Shown piece by piece: positions 11,621 to 24,395 of a stretch of DNA of 64,000 nucleotides. The number at the start of each line of letters is the position of its first letter. The stretch's first letter is position 1. The translations under genes and the position numbers were made by a program. The stretch spans positions 59,326,660 to 59,390,659 of the forward strand of contig NC_051079.1 of the NCBI RefSeq assembly GCF_004664715.2. The letters are read 5' to 3'. Below the pieces are notes generated by a model that searched no databases, had not been told where the DNA came from, and saw only the letters and a list, made by a program, of their open reading frames with translations. This DNA is from Peromyscus leucopus (lineage: Eukaryota > Chordata > Mammalia > Rodentia > Cricetidae).

Positions 11621-14600
11621 CAGCCAAGTGCAGACCATCTTAGACACCTGCACTCAGGCCCGTGGTCTTAATCATCCTCTATGCAGACCTGCTGGGTAAA
11701 GCCATGAGGAACCCAAGAACGGGCTCCCATAGGACATACAGAACATCACACAGCAGGTGGGAGAGATTCTTCCCAATCACAGGGCCCTGGGGGGACAAAG
11801 AAAGACTTCCAGCTATAGTCAACTCATTTTCTCACTCTCAGCACCTAACAATTACCAACATACTCTCAGCTATGGGTAGGACTTTATGCTCCCTTAACTC
11901 TTCATGCTGGGATTTTGTCTGGCTTGAGTTTGTGCTGATTGCATGCATGCTGTCACACCTTCTGTGAGTTCACGCTAATTACTTGAAGTTTCTGCCACTT
12001 TGGACCCTTACAATCTTCCTTTTTATGCAATATTTCCTAAGCCTTGAGTGGAGGGGTATAATACAGATATCACATGTAGGGCTGAGCACTCTGCAATCAC
12101 TATTTTCTGTACCTTGACTAGTTGTGGGTCCCCATATTAATTAGCATCTACTGCAAAAAGAAGCTTCACTGATGAGGGTGAAGAGATGAATTAATCTCTG
12201 GATATAATGTCATTAAGAAGTGGTTTAGTATTATCTCCAATAGCAAGTCAATAGTAGTAAGCTCTCACTAGGGCCTATGACCTCTCTAGTCATAGACCTA
12301 TCTAGTCTGATAACTGTGCTAGGTATGAATTACATCCTGAGAAACAGGCCTTAATTCCAAGAACATTTTCTTATAAAACCTACTCTATGAGATAATACTT
12401 GATGAAGCATTTAAAATACCAGCAAATGTGAAATGCCCTTGCAATGTCATTTATTATATTATTTCTGTGCCTTATACATCTTTTGGAAAGAAAGGCTTAG
12501 TTTTGCTGCTCCTTTTATTTGCCCCTTTTCCCACATTTTGTTGTTCACTTATTTTTAGAGAGACTCTTAACTGTGTATCTCAGATTGACCTCAATGCTGT
12601 GAACCTCTTCCTTCAGCTCAGGTGTGCTCGACCAGGCTTTGCTCAGTTAAAGATCTTGATATAGGGTGATTATCCTGGACTAACTGGGCACTCAGAATAG
12701 TACAACAAAGATCCTCAAAATAGGAAACGTGAAGATCAGAGTTACAGAGAAGGAAGCTGTAGACATGTGAGCAGCACCTCAAGAAAGAAGAAAAGAGACA
12801 CTGCTCTTGGCCTTAAGGCTAGAAGAAGCAGCCATGGGCTGAGGACCGTAACTGAAACAATATCCCTGAATATGCTCAGAAAATCTGTACAAAATAAAGA
12901 TAATGAGAAACAGCTCTAAGTATTTGAAAATATATACAAGATAATCTTAATAATTATTCTGAAGAAAAATATCATTGTTTATGATAGCCTTGAAAATGTC
13001 AGAATTCTCTTTTTAACAAGCATTTACACTGGGCAAAATGGTTAGGGGTTTGATATATTTCCTCTTTGTATTGCTACACTTTCCTTTCAATATCACAATA
13101 ACCTTGTGATCATCTGTGGTTCGATCTTGTGTTATTTTTTTCCCCAGGGACACATGAGGCTGGCGCTCCTTTTTCAGAATGCTATGTGCAATTCCATTCC
13201 ATTCCTGGTTCATTGACTTGTATTTGATTTGTAAACCCTTACACACAGTTACAACTTTTGCTTTTGGAAAATAATTTACTTTAAAAAAAAAAACTGTACT
13301 TGTCAGTGTGTGCATTTGTATGTGTGTATATGAAAATCCAACGCCTTACAATTCACCTGGAAACCCTTTTATGTTGTGTGTTAAGAAAAAAATGCAGTGG
13401 TACAGATTTTTTTGGAAGACCTTTCTGTGTCTAATTAACATGACTACTCACTTTTAAGTACTATTGGTCTTGATTGTTGGAATCAAATGGTATTGTAAAG
13501 TCTATCATAAGAAGCCAAGGAACTTGATGTGTGACCTACATTTAGTTTTACTAAAATGTCAATATCACAGAATAATAACTCTATACAACAAAAATATGTT
13601 TATTCCTCTTTCATTTAGCTCCAATATCATTCTATCAAAATATTTTTATTTTGACCAATTTAAGACAATTGCCTTTGATTTGTTTTGGATGAAATATTAA
13701 AATAAATGAGTAAATGGAGAAAATAAAAAATGAGTAACTTCTAAATTTAGTCTGTTAATAATAGTAGCTAAAAGTATAATGAAGCATCATGAAGTTGGCT
13801 GTGCTTTGATTCTGTATGTTGGTTTTTCTAGTGTGGCTGTAGCCTGTTGTCTTCATACTGAAAATACTACTTGATGGTGGAGTTACTGGGTAATGAACTA
13901 TGATGAGCCACTGTAAATTTTGGAATGATGTTTATAGAAAAATGATGAGTCTCACTAAGGGGTGAAATAAAAGGGGGGACAAAGTATAGCAATTAGTAAA
14001 GAAGCAACAACAAATCTAAAGCAACACTAAAAACGTAAAAGTTACAAGATATGAGTGACAGACTCAGAAACAGGAAGTTACAGATTCTGTTTTTCTACTG
14101 GCAATGTAAAAGCAATCATTTATGTAATTTATTAAAAATAATAAAAATTTTAATTATAGGAAAGGGCTTCAGGGATACTAATTTGGGAGAATTGTTCTAT
14201 CCTTAATCTGTCATTTGCTAGCACTATGGGGAATCTGATAAATGCAAGTAAACAAATATTCAAAGATTTGCAATTGTGGAACCCAGAGGAATTTCAGAAG
14301 AAAAATTGAACACCTAAAACACTTATAAGGATATGGTCAGAGGGACTAAAATAAGGACTCAAATGGCTAAAAGGAGATGGCAAATGGTTAGATGAACACT
14401 GCTAGTCTCTAACAATGTGGAATAAATGAAGCAATAGTTGTTTACTGAATCATTAAATCCCCTTGTGAAAACTCTTAGGAAGAGCTGACATCATTATTAA
14501 CATTTAAATCATATACACACATCCTAACACATTATCCTAACAAAAGTACTTGAATATATAGGTGAGTATGATTTTATATATAATATATATTTATATATAA

Positions 14601-16194
14601 TAAACTCATGTTTATATGAATATAAATTTATATATAATATACACATGTATATAACACATATTCATGCAAATCTCCATTTGCATATATATATCTGTTTTCA
14701 TAGAGTTACCCTTTTTCATTTTGCTTTTTTTGATCATTTTTTTTCAGCTTTCAACATAAAATATTTATGTTTAGAATCATGTATGCCCATGCTCCTCATC
14801 TGTTCCTGTAAGATTCAGTTTTAATCCTCACACATTTTTGTTGAAAATTCTGACAACTAAAAACTCTATCCATTCTATTTCAAGTATGTTAGCACATGGA
14901 CATATTTATTGGTGATGCCTCTATGTCGGTTATCAACTGATGATTACTAGATTATTTAAATGATTCCTACTTGTTCTTTCTGTCCCCTAACATCAACCTT
15001 TGTCTTTAAGATATTTCAAATTACCAGATTTAATTACTACAACATATTTTTTCTTATTACAAAGATACTAAATTCCTTTCAGGTAGCATATTGCATTGGC
15101 TTCTTAAGTACATATTTACAAGTTACATTGTTCATAAATAATTCTAGCAAAAAAAATCTTAACGTGTCTCTATTGAAATCATGAGTTCATACATCTGAAA
15201 CCAGGACTTCTGTCACAGGGAACCTGCTGACAGAACTGTGAGCTTCACTTCTACAGATAGGGTCTGTCAGGCGAACACCACTTAACATCTTTGAATATTT
15301 GGAACAGTAGATAAAATGCAGTTTTAAAAATGTGCAGTGAGAGAACAGATGGAAGGTATCATGCAATATGCTGTAAAGGGAAATTCTTAAATAACAGAAA
15401 GAAAGGGGAAAACATGACCAGAGTAGCAATACAGCTGCTAACATGTTGGTCCCAGGGGAGACGATTAGAGGCAATTTGTCCTGTGAAGTGGAATTAGGCA
15501 GAATTTTTTTTTTAAAAAAAAATGTGTCTTCAAAGTATGAAAACAAGAAGTCAAAAAATTCCAAAATGTGTCAGAATCCATTGAGTCTCTTGAACATAAA
15601 ATAAGAAAGCATAAATCCATACTATAGCGAATATTTCAGACATGTGATAGGTAGCTGACACAAATATATAGTTAAAGACAGTCTTGCTATTAAAGGGCAT
15701 TACAGAACAAATCAAACATTAGGAATTACAGCATCCCACAAATAGTGAGATGGTTATCACCAGAACTTCAGTTTCCAAAAGTCTAAATAAACTTTGGAGT
15801 AAGTGCATGCAACATAGCAAAGGAATAGAAGAAATGTAAACTATAGTTTATTTAGAGAATAAAAAAGCAGAAAAAGAAAATTAAAAAGCAGAAAAGATGA
15901 CTTGTCAGAAAATTAAAGATGGCTTCCTTACCTTCAAGCCCAACCCTTGAATATTGCACTGTCTGCCTATCTCTCTGTTGAACCTGTCTCCACACCACTA
16001 TCCACTCATGTCCTGGAGTCATGAGTCAGTCCCACAAACCTCACTGGTCTTCTATTTCTAATCTTCCTCCCTTCTTCTGTGCTTGTAGAGAGTCTGCCCC
16101 CTTCTAATGCTATATAATCTAGGTTCACATATCCCAATATGGAGAGGAAATAGAGATGCTAAGAGGTTTCCTACCTGTCTGCTACAATCTCCAT
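11621..16194. other. Intronic sequence, nothing firmly recognised
   Basis: AT-rich sequence. 14560-14700 is a low-complexity TA-rich block with self-complementary TATATAT segments. No gene or repeat family could be named. The 101-residue open frame at 11662-11967 and the 125-residue minus frame at 15187-15564 show no domain. Confidence 0.55.
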
Positions 16195-16283
16195 GACTTT
16201 GAGGCTAAGCCTGATCTACATAGCAAGTTCCAGGTCAGCCAGAGCTACTCAGTGGGACCCTGTCTCAAAAATAAAACAAAATT
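16195..16283 (+). mobile_element. B1 SINE, 3' part
   Basis: Contains 'cctgatctacatagcaagtt', 'agccagagctactcagtggg' and 'accctgtctcaaaaataaaa', the 3' half of a B1 with its A-rich tail. The 5' half is missing and the copy is diverged. Confidence 0.75.
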
Positions 16284-17879
16284 CCAGGTGAAGCCTTGTG
16301 GAAATCAGTGCATCAAACCCTCCTTTTAGAAAAGTTTAATTTCCATAGCATGGGAGTAGGCTAACTCTTTGTGGCGCTGGATTTATTACTATGAGAGAGA
16401 TTTTAAAAGGCAAGCCCACCCACAATCTCTCCCACATGTACTCTTATCATGGGATGCTACATGTTATGTTGTAGTGCAATACGAAGCTCATGCCAGTTGC
16501 TGGCACCATGGCATCTTGCAATTATAAACCATTATTTAAACTGTAACTTAAAACCTGTGTAATTTATAAAGTACATGCTGGATATACTTTGTTAAAGCAA
16601 TATATAATAGACTAAGACATTTCCAAGTATTATTTTATATCCCAATGGGTATATTACTGCTAAGATGTTATCTTGGCATAACACTCCCTTTAGACTACTA
16701 CATTGTGGCATCCACTTGCTCTTTACTGTAGTGCATAAGGAGGCCTTGCATGGTATGTTCTTATTTTTCTCTCTAGTCTTATTTTCCATCATGAATCATT
16801 TTGAGTTGAGCCCTTAACTCATGGAACATGGCCTAATCTCCATACCCAATAATCTTTATTTGGGGAATTTCCATGCACACTGGCCTGTAACAGGAAAATC
16901 AGTTTCCAAGAGGGACCCTGCTGAGAACCATCAATGGATAAAGAGAGCCTTCCACTGTGCAAATGTGCTTCTTTTCTCTTTTCTGCTCAGTGTGAGGTCT
17001 GTGATCATTAGACAATACTGCAATAAAACTAGGACCATAGGAAACTGACAGTTGGTAGATGTTCTATAAACATTGCCTGAAATATTACTACTCTGCTTTT
17101 TAAACTTATTTCTCTTGTTCTTATAATAAAAGTTACAGCAAATATTTAAATATATGTTTAAAATGATAATTTATTTTACAAGTACCAACTCTGCTGCTTC
17201 GAATATTCTTATTTTATAGTCATTGATAAAACTCTGTTTCTTCAAAAATGTAATATACTATATTGCTAGTAAGTGATGGGCTTTTAATACATATTTAATG
17301 AATTAATATATGAACCAATGGCTGGAAATACTGAATAATCAATACTAAGTCTTTATTGAAATGTCCATAAAGAATATAAAAGATCATAAAAATATATCTT
17401 TCCAATTTTTTTCTATAGAAGTATATTTTTTATTTGAAAAATATGTCATCGCACTCTGTTCATTGTTAAATTATTCTCTTTTTTTCTTCTATCTGGAATA
17501 CCTATGAATGTAACTGGAAAAAGTACTTGTATACCACTTCATTGGAATATGTGTCCTTTGTTGTAATATGTTATAATTCTGATTTTTTTAATAAAAAATA
17601 TTTTTTTCATAATTAAACTACAACTTTACCAATTAAATTTGTACCTGAAAAATCAACTTCAATTCTGACAGAAGTTATCAAAGAATTAAACAAGGGAACT
17701 GTTTTGTTTGACCAAAGGTAAAAGCTGAATATTTGGACACTGCCAAGATGTCAGTAATTCCATTGAAAACTCAGCAAATTATTTTATTAATATTAATGAA
17801 CTGATTTTAAAGGTTATGGCTCCAAACTGCAAGCTGCATATTAGAGGAGAAGAATGAAGTCACAGAACTGTCATGACCC
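16284..17879. other. Intronic sequence, nothing recognised
   Basis: Strongly AT-rich. No repeat or gene recognised. Confidence 0.55.
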
Positions 17880-18600
17880 GTGCTCAAGGCCTACTAACTG
17901 CAGACATCAAGACCATATGGAATTGGTAAAAGAATAATAAATAGATCAATGGGAATAGAAAAGGAAGAGTTCAGTAATAGAAAGTCACATGAATGCAGTC
18001 AATAGGTACCTGACAAAGAATCAAAGACAATAAAGTAAAGCCAAGGTGGTCTTCCCAGCAAATGATACTGGGAAATTGGGCACTCATGTACGAAACAACC
18101 TAGCGACTTTGGGCAAGAGGGAACTGTGAAATGCTGACTTCTGAGCATGATGTGTATGTAGTATACATCAACTCACAGAAGATACAGTATGTGCACAAGA
18201 CATGTACAAGAATGAGCCCATCAAAATTTTAGCATGGATGCAGGAGGATTTTCTAAGGCCAACCCATAGCAGAAGAGCTGCCAAAGGAAGGACTCACTCT
18301 TCTTAAAGAATGTGACCTTTGGTCTTCACTCACACTCCAGTGGATAGCCACACATGCATGTGCACATTAGTAGCACTAATTGGATTCAATGGGTTATGAA
18401 CAACAAAAATTTAAAAGGAAAGTGCATGAAGCTTGGTGGGAGATAGCTTGGGAAACACTCAGGGGGGTTAGAAGGAGGCAGTTGAGAATAAATATGATTG
18501 ATCACTGTAAGTGTATAAATATGTGGAAATTTAAGAGAATGAAAAGTAAATATAAAATGATATGGGCATCTAATATTGCTTGGCATTATTTAGAGTAGCA
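17880..18600 (+). mobile_element. L1 (Lx-type) ORF2 fragment joined to 3' UTR
   Basis: The first part ('agaccatatggaattggtaa', 'agatcaatgggaatagaaaa', 'gcaaatgatactgggaaatt') corresponds to the L1 ORF2 segment encoding the region after the reverse transcriptase. The second part ('gcaggaggattttctaaggc', 'tagcactaattggattcaat', 'gggttatgaacaacaaaaat') matches a rodent Lx 3' UTR. The ORF2 end between them is missing, so it is internally deleted and dead. Confidence 0.75.
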
Positions 18601-18789
18601 TTAAACACATTCTTATATGACTAAGCAATTGTGCGCCCTCAATATTTACTCCAGTGAATAATTAGGTTCGCACAATCACCTACACATGAATATTTTATTT
18701 TTCTGAGCTTGGAAATAATCAAAGTGTTCTTCAGCAGCCAAAATGATAAAAACAAAATTATATACATCAAGCTTAAATAGGTATAAAGG

Positions 18790-18791
<2 letters not shown>
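18601..18791. other. Short intronic gap
   Basis: No feature recognised between the L1 fragment and the AT repeat. Confidence 0.6.

Positions 18792-18845
<54 letters not shown>
18792..18845. repeat. (AT)n microsatellite
   Basis: A perfect or near-perfect AT run of about 54 bases. It creates artificial Tyr-Ile open frames on the minus strand. Confidence 0.97.
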
Positions 18846-18847
<2 letters not shown>

Positions 18848-21800
18848 GATAATCTGAAAAGGTAAAACATTCTGGAAAAGGTAAAGTTATGTATGAGTCA
18901 GTAAAATTATGAGTATTTGGTAGTAAGTGTGAGTATTTGGGGTAAGGAAGGGATGAAAAAACAGCACGGGGAATTTTTTTTTTATCAGGAAACTGACATT
19001 CATGATGAGAAAATGATGGGTACATATCATTAATATGAAATAGTTAAAACATGCAAGCAGGTGTAACTCAGCCTGTAATTAGTTAATTCTTAGGAAAACA
19101 GATATTAAAATACTTCTGCACATCCTGAAGTGACTAAAACAGACTACAGATTGACTATAAGTATTTGAAAACAAAAGATTGTCTGACCCTATTAGCACAA
19201 TTTGGTTAATAAAATAGTTTAAAATATGTGGCTTTTAATGTTTGGTTGTTGAGTGACTCATTGCCTGAAACATGGTTCTCTCTAGGACAGAATTGGGCTA
19301 TTAGTGAGAAATAGAAATTGCTGTGAGGGTCTTAGAAACATGTGAGGTCTCTACAAATTCATCCTTCTTTCACTTACACTACTAAGTTAATCTACAAAAC
19401 ATATTTATTATTGCATAAATGTAGTATTAGATGTCTGGCTGGCTTTTTAAAACTTATTAGACTCTATCCCTAAAGTCTATTAACAGCATAATAATAAACA
19501 TCAGCCTAAGTTAAATTCAATGTGTAAAAAATGGAAGCATGAATTATACAAAGCAAGTAAAATCTGAGTCATGAAGAGTATGATTATTTCGTTATCCAAA
19601 GAAACTAAGAACTAGTAATAGGGTTACCCCTTACATCACATATTGTTTCATATTACTGAACAATCAGCCACATCTCTGAGTATATATCACAGATGTGCCC
19701 ACAAAGCTTATATTTGGATGATTGTCATTTCAAGTTTATGGTAGAATTAAGAAAAGGTGTGGCTGTGTCTAATCCTATCCCACTGACAGGGAGTTAGTTG
19801 ACAGCAGATATTGGGAAGAGGGAAGCAAGGCAGACACTAAAACAAGATGTCAAGGTCCCTGCATCCCATGATTTTTCTCAGACTACCTAATGATACTTGT
19901 GTTGAGCAATTCAACAGAACTTCTCTAGATTGCTAATCCCACCATTGTGTGTTTGCTTATGCATGTCGACATTCCACAAAGCTCAGGAAAGCTTTTATGA
20001 ACCAAAACTGGGGGGTCTGAGGTAAACATAGCATCTTGATGTTCTAAAAGAAAACTATTTAGTGGCCACTCAGATGCTGTCCAGACAGTCACATAGACAA
20101 ATGCACCTTCATCTTTCATGGTATTTGAGCTGCTTAGATCAATGAGCTCAAATATCTGCTCCTTAGATATCAATGTTTGGTTAAGCTGACAAATTTGTGT
20201 GGTAAATATAACTGCATGGCAGGGAGCTTTCTGTGTGCTGTAGCCTGTGCTTTGAAATAAATAGAGCCGAAATCATTTGTTCAGACAGCTTTGAAAGTCG
20301 GTGATATAAATGGATAAGCTCTATGGGTTCACCTTAATACTGTATTTGAATGGCTCAGTGGGGAAGGACAGGACACCACTCTGGAAGGTCTTTAGGACTC
20401 TACTGGCAAATGGAACTGCCAGACACAGGTTGAACTCCACAGGAATCACTGAATGCATTATGTGTAAGAATCTGGACTGGGTCAAAGAGAAAAAAAGCCT
20501 GGAGGCACCAGTCAGGATCCTGTCCATTGATGTCTGAGCATAGACATGGCTCTCACAGTAGTGGAAGTGGCAGGAGGGGAAGGGGGTGACGATGGAGACT
20601 CTCCGGGTCCAGTCATTAAGGCCAGCCATCTAAGTGCTGAGCAAGAGCATGCACGACGACTGTGAAATGTTCCCGTATCCTAACCATTTGCCTATGAACT
20701 CGCTTAAGACTTAACAAATCCTTGTGAGGCACATCTTATATGAAGAAGAATATCAGATACTGCTTGGGCAGGTCAAGCCAAAGACTACTTTGTCACTCTT
20801 AGATAAAAATATCACAAAACAGTTTGGGAGACCTGAGAGGTTGAAGAGGCCATCTTACTGGATTCAAAACAAACAATAAATTACTGTTGGCTGATTAAAC
20901 ATGACAATTGATGTATAAAGAAGCAAATTGGTCCCATTTATGGGAATTATCTCCACTCTACGAAGGCTAAAGTTAAACACACTAAAGGGCACGTTGAAAC
21001 CAAGTGGGGTGGTCATTGTATATTTGAAAAATGCAGTAATTTTAGTGATAAGTCTTTAACTCCCTCACCCAATGCTTTTCTATGCTTTCTATCTATGTAA
21101 TATCACAAGTTCAAGAGATAAGAGAAAGAGGAACCATTAGGCAAATGTCTTAGGGTAATGGCTGGAAATTGAAAGTTTGAATTCAGGGCTTCTCTATGCA
21201 CAGGCAGCTGGGGATTGTTTTCTTTTGCATAGACTCTAGTGAAGATTGGGAAGGATACAAGAAACAGAAATATCTCTCCCCAGCAAGTGCAGTAGTACCT
21301 TGGAGCAAGCTTTTATACACTTTGTTTTTAAATACTGTTGGCTTTTTTGCAGACTCGTTTTGATTGTATATTCTTACCCTAGTGGAATAAAAATAACCCA
21401 CAGAATAAGGAAAAAGAGACACAGATAATTTAACATATAGACAAAAGGGAAATAACAAAATTCCAGCCTATCTGGAATATAAAAAACAACGGTGTATGGA
21501 ATAATGGCCACCATCAGGTAAAATCAGTCAAAAGAGTTTAGCCAAAATGTGTATATTTGATCTACTGTAAGTAAAAGCCACCACTAACATAAGATTACTA
21601 AGCTCTTCCCCACCATATGATTTTATCTTTGTCTTTTCAGGCAAAAGTACTGCCTTTCCCAAGCATATGTTCTCATTCTTTGTGCTGAAAAATTCTGCAC
21701 TTGGATATCTGTAATTTATCATGATATGATCATATATGCTTATCTACCTCATTAGTAGTATTAATTATGTAATTTGCAATGATCCTTTTCCATCATAATC

Positions 21801-23240
21801 AACAATCACATAACACTAACCTTAATACTATCACAGATATCACTGCATATCTCTAGAATAGTAAAACATTAATTAAAATGCCCACAGCACTCAATTATCT
21901 TCTTTTGAAACATTTCCCCTCAGGAATCTACACACTACTTCACAAATAGCAATTTATTTTCAAGGGATACACAAACAAGTTTGCCCTAGGGAGGCAGCTC
22001 AGGGGCTAAACCTGCCTGGATTAGAATCCTCAGAATAAAGCTCTTTATCCTGGCCCTGTCCACTACAGGTGAGGGCTAAGTGCTGATCCTTGGAAGCAGG
22101 TGACTCCACAACTAGAATATTAGTAGGCCTGGGCTTCTAATTCATTGGCAGTTCAAGAATAGCAACATAAACGAAATGCTTCAGAATAAAATTTTGAACT
22201 TTTAGAGCAAAAGTTAATTAGCTCATGTAAGTTAGTTGTAAGTCAAGTGAAGAATATATTCATGATATGCTGATATTCATAAAATGAAACAAATGGGGAG
22301 TTTTCAGAAACTTGCTATAATTTTTTTCTTTGAAATAGCCAGACTGAATCACTTTGAACATCTTTGTAAATTATGCACACTGTACATTTCTTGTCTAAAT
22401 AAACTTGTTGAAGATTCCTGCTACCAAATAATATTTGATTCTTAAAAAAACTAGCATACACTTTGTATTTGTTGCGACATGGTGATGGTTCCAACTGAGT
22501 GCAAAGATAAAAATAAAAATAACCAGTAAGGTCCACTGAGGGGACATGGACAGATTGGAACCTGACCATTGGTGACTTAGCATAGAATACATAGTGTCTG
22601 AAAACAGGCAGGAACATGAACCTGTTTTCAATAAAAATCAGGTTCCTGGGAAACTTTCTGTGAAGACCGAATCATAGGGATAACTGGTGGGAAGAAATGA
22701 GTGAGTGAGTAATGTAGGACTATTAATGGAGGAAGATACAAAAGCATCATGGCATAAATGGAAAGTTCATAATATTCCCACAACTAGATCTGAGTGACAT
22801 GGACAGCTTTGTCTACCCGATAACGGAAATCTCCCAGCTGTGCCCACAGCTAGCAGAGTGTGCCTGTGCAAGCAGATCCACAACCATGCCTGTCAGGTTG
22901 GTAGCACGTCTCTTACTGTTAGAGCTGGGACATTTGTTCGCTGGCTCTTGTTCCTACGATGCAGACGTCAACTAAAAATGACATAGGAGGAGAGAAGGCT
23001 TTGAAAAAGAACATCACAAATGCCTTATGTTTTGTTACCAAATCTGAAAATGGCGTGCTCTGGATATGAAAACAAAAATCTATCACTGCCAAATGTTCAG
23101 AGAACATAAAATGCTGTGTCTTTGACTGGTGGCATGTCAATTGGGGGCCTATTAAGGAATGCTCTGGGAACCACTCTTATGCCATGTGACCACAATTAAT
23201 GCCTTAGGACAAAGAGAATAGAACTGATAGAATGAATGAA
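18846..23240. other. Intronic sequence, one possible SINE relic
   Basis: AT-rich. At about 21990-22105 'gggaggcagctcaggggcta' and 'agaatcctcagaataaagct' weakly recall a tRNA-derived rodent SINE, too degraded to name. Nothing else recognised. Confidence 0.45.
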
Positions 23241-23335
23241 TATATATATATATATATAAACATTATATGTATATAATATATATATATTAACATGTATAAT
23301 AAATCCCATATACATGTGTGTGTGTGTGTGTGTGT
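23241..23335. repeat. TA-rich block followed by (TG)n
   Basis: TA dinucleotides at 23241-23258 and 23276-23288, then (TG)n at about 23314-23335, directly upstream of the composite LTR. Confidence 0.9.
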
Positions 23336-23339
23336 TGTG

Positions 23340-23872
23340 TTGATATTTTGTATATGCTCTAACAAATAAAGCTTGTCTGAAGATCAGAGGGCAGAGCCAG
23401 CTACAGAGTTAGCCATAGAGGCCAGGCAGTGGTGGCACATACCTTTAATTCTAGCACTTGAGAGGCAGAGGCAGACAGATCTCTGTGAGTTCAAGGCTAC
23501 CCTGGACTAAACAAGATTAACCCAGTCTAAAAGAGAAGCAGAGCCAGGCAGTGATGGCTCACACCTTTAATCCTAGTACTTAAAAGTCACACACCTTTAA
23601 TCCCAGCACTAGGAAGGTTGAGACAGGAAGTAATATGGCCGAGCAGAGAAAGGAATATAAGGCAGGAGGAGACAGAAGTACAATGCCCTTTCAGCTGAGG
23701 ACTTAGGGACATTCAGTGTAAGGATCCATGGAGACAGATATTCCTTCCCCTTTTGGCTGAGGAGTTTGTGAGGTGGGAAGTAGCTGTGCCTTGTTTCCTC
23801 TGATCTTTCAGCATTTACCCCAATATCTGGCTCCAAGTTTTTATTATAAGACCAATTAGGATTTATGCAACA
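23340..23872 (+). mobile_element. Composite LTR-like element carrying B1-type monomers
   Basis: Starts near 'tgatattttgtatatgctct' with 'aataaagcttgtctgaagat', contains three B1-type head segments ('aggcagtggtggcacatacc' near 23424, a second near 23552 and a third near 23590), and ends 'ttattataagaccaattagg atttatgcaaca'. LTR-like ends with embedded SINE monomers are, from memory, common in cricetid genomes. Bases 23590-23725 recur inverted at 24156-24292. Confidence 0.65.
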
Positions 23873-24395
23873 GTGTGTGTATATACACACATGTATATGG
23901 GATTTATTATAGTGGCTTACAGGCAGGCTATGGTCCAGCTAGTACAGCAATCTCTGTCTACCAACAGAAAGTCCAAGAATTCAGTAGTTCTTCATTCCAT
24001 GAGGCTAGATGTCTCAACTTGTCTTCAGTATACACTGGAATCCTGAAGATATAGACTCTAATACGAATGAAGGAATGGACTTGCCAGTGAGATCAAGGCG
24101 AAGCAGGCAAAGAGGAATAGCTTCCTTTTTCCATGTCCTCTACATAGGCTGCTACAAGAAGCTGAATGTCCCTAAGTCCTCAGCTGAAAGGGCATTGTAC
24201 TTCTGTCTCCTCCCGCCTTATATTCCTTACTCTGCTCAGCCATATTACTTCCTGTCTGAACCTTCCTAGTGCTGGAATTAAAGGTGTGTACCTCAGGTTT
24301 AGGGTGAGTCCCTTAGAAATGTGCCCAGTAATTTGGGCTTTTAGTTAATTCCAGATGTTCTCAAGTTGACAACCAAGAATAGCCATCACACTTAG
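23873..24395 (-). mobile_element. Second LTR-like element, interrupted
   Basis: Contains 'tttattatagtggcttacag', 'gtctaccaacagaaagtcca' and 'tggaatcctgaagatataga', and ends 'tcaagttgacaaccaagaat agccatcaca', which I recall as a rodent LTR read on the opposite strand. The segment 24156-24292 belongs to the composite element instead. Orientation and family are inferred. Confidence 0.5.
24156..24292 (-). repeat. Inverted partial copy of the composite LTR element
   Basis: Reverse complement of about 23590-23725, including 'ctgaaagggcattgtacttc' and 'gccatattacttcctgtctg'. The same peptide-like string (NVPKSSAERALYFCL) is therefore open on opposite strands at both sites, which is a repeat signature and not a gene. 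Confidence 0.85.

Noticed and set aside
18639..19025. 128-residue minus-strand frame with Tyr-Ile repeats
   Set aside because: It is translation of the (AT)n microsatellite.
24009..24269. 86-residue frame sharing a peptide with a minus-strand frame at 23609-23890
   Set aside because: The shared string comes from the two arms of an inverted repeat of a mobile element, not from a paralogous gene pair.
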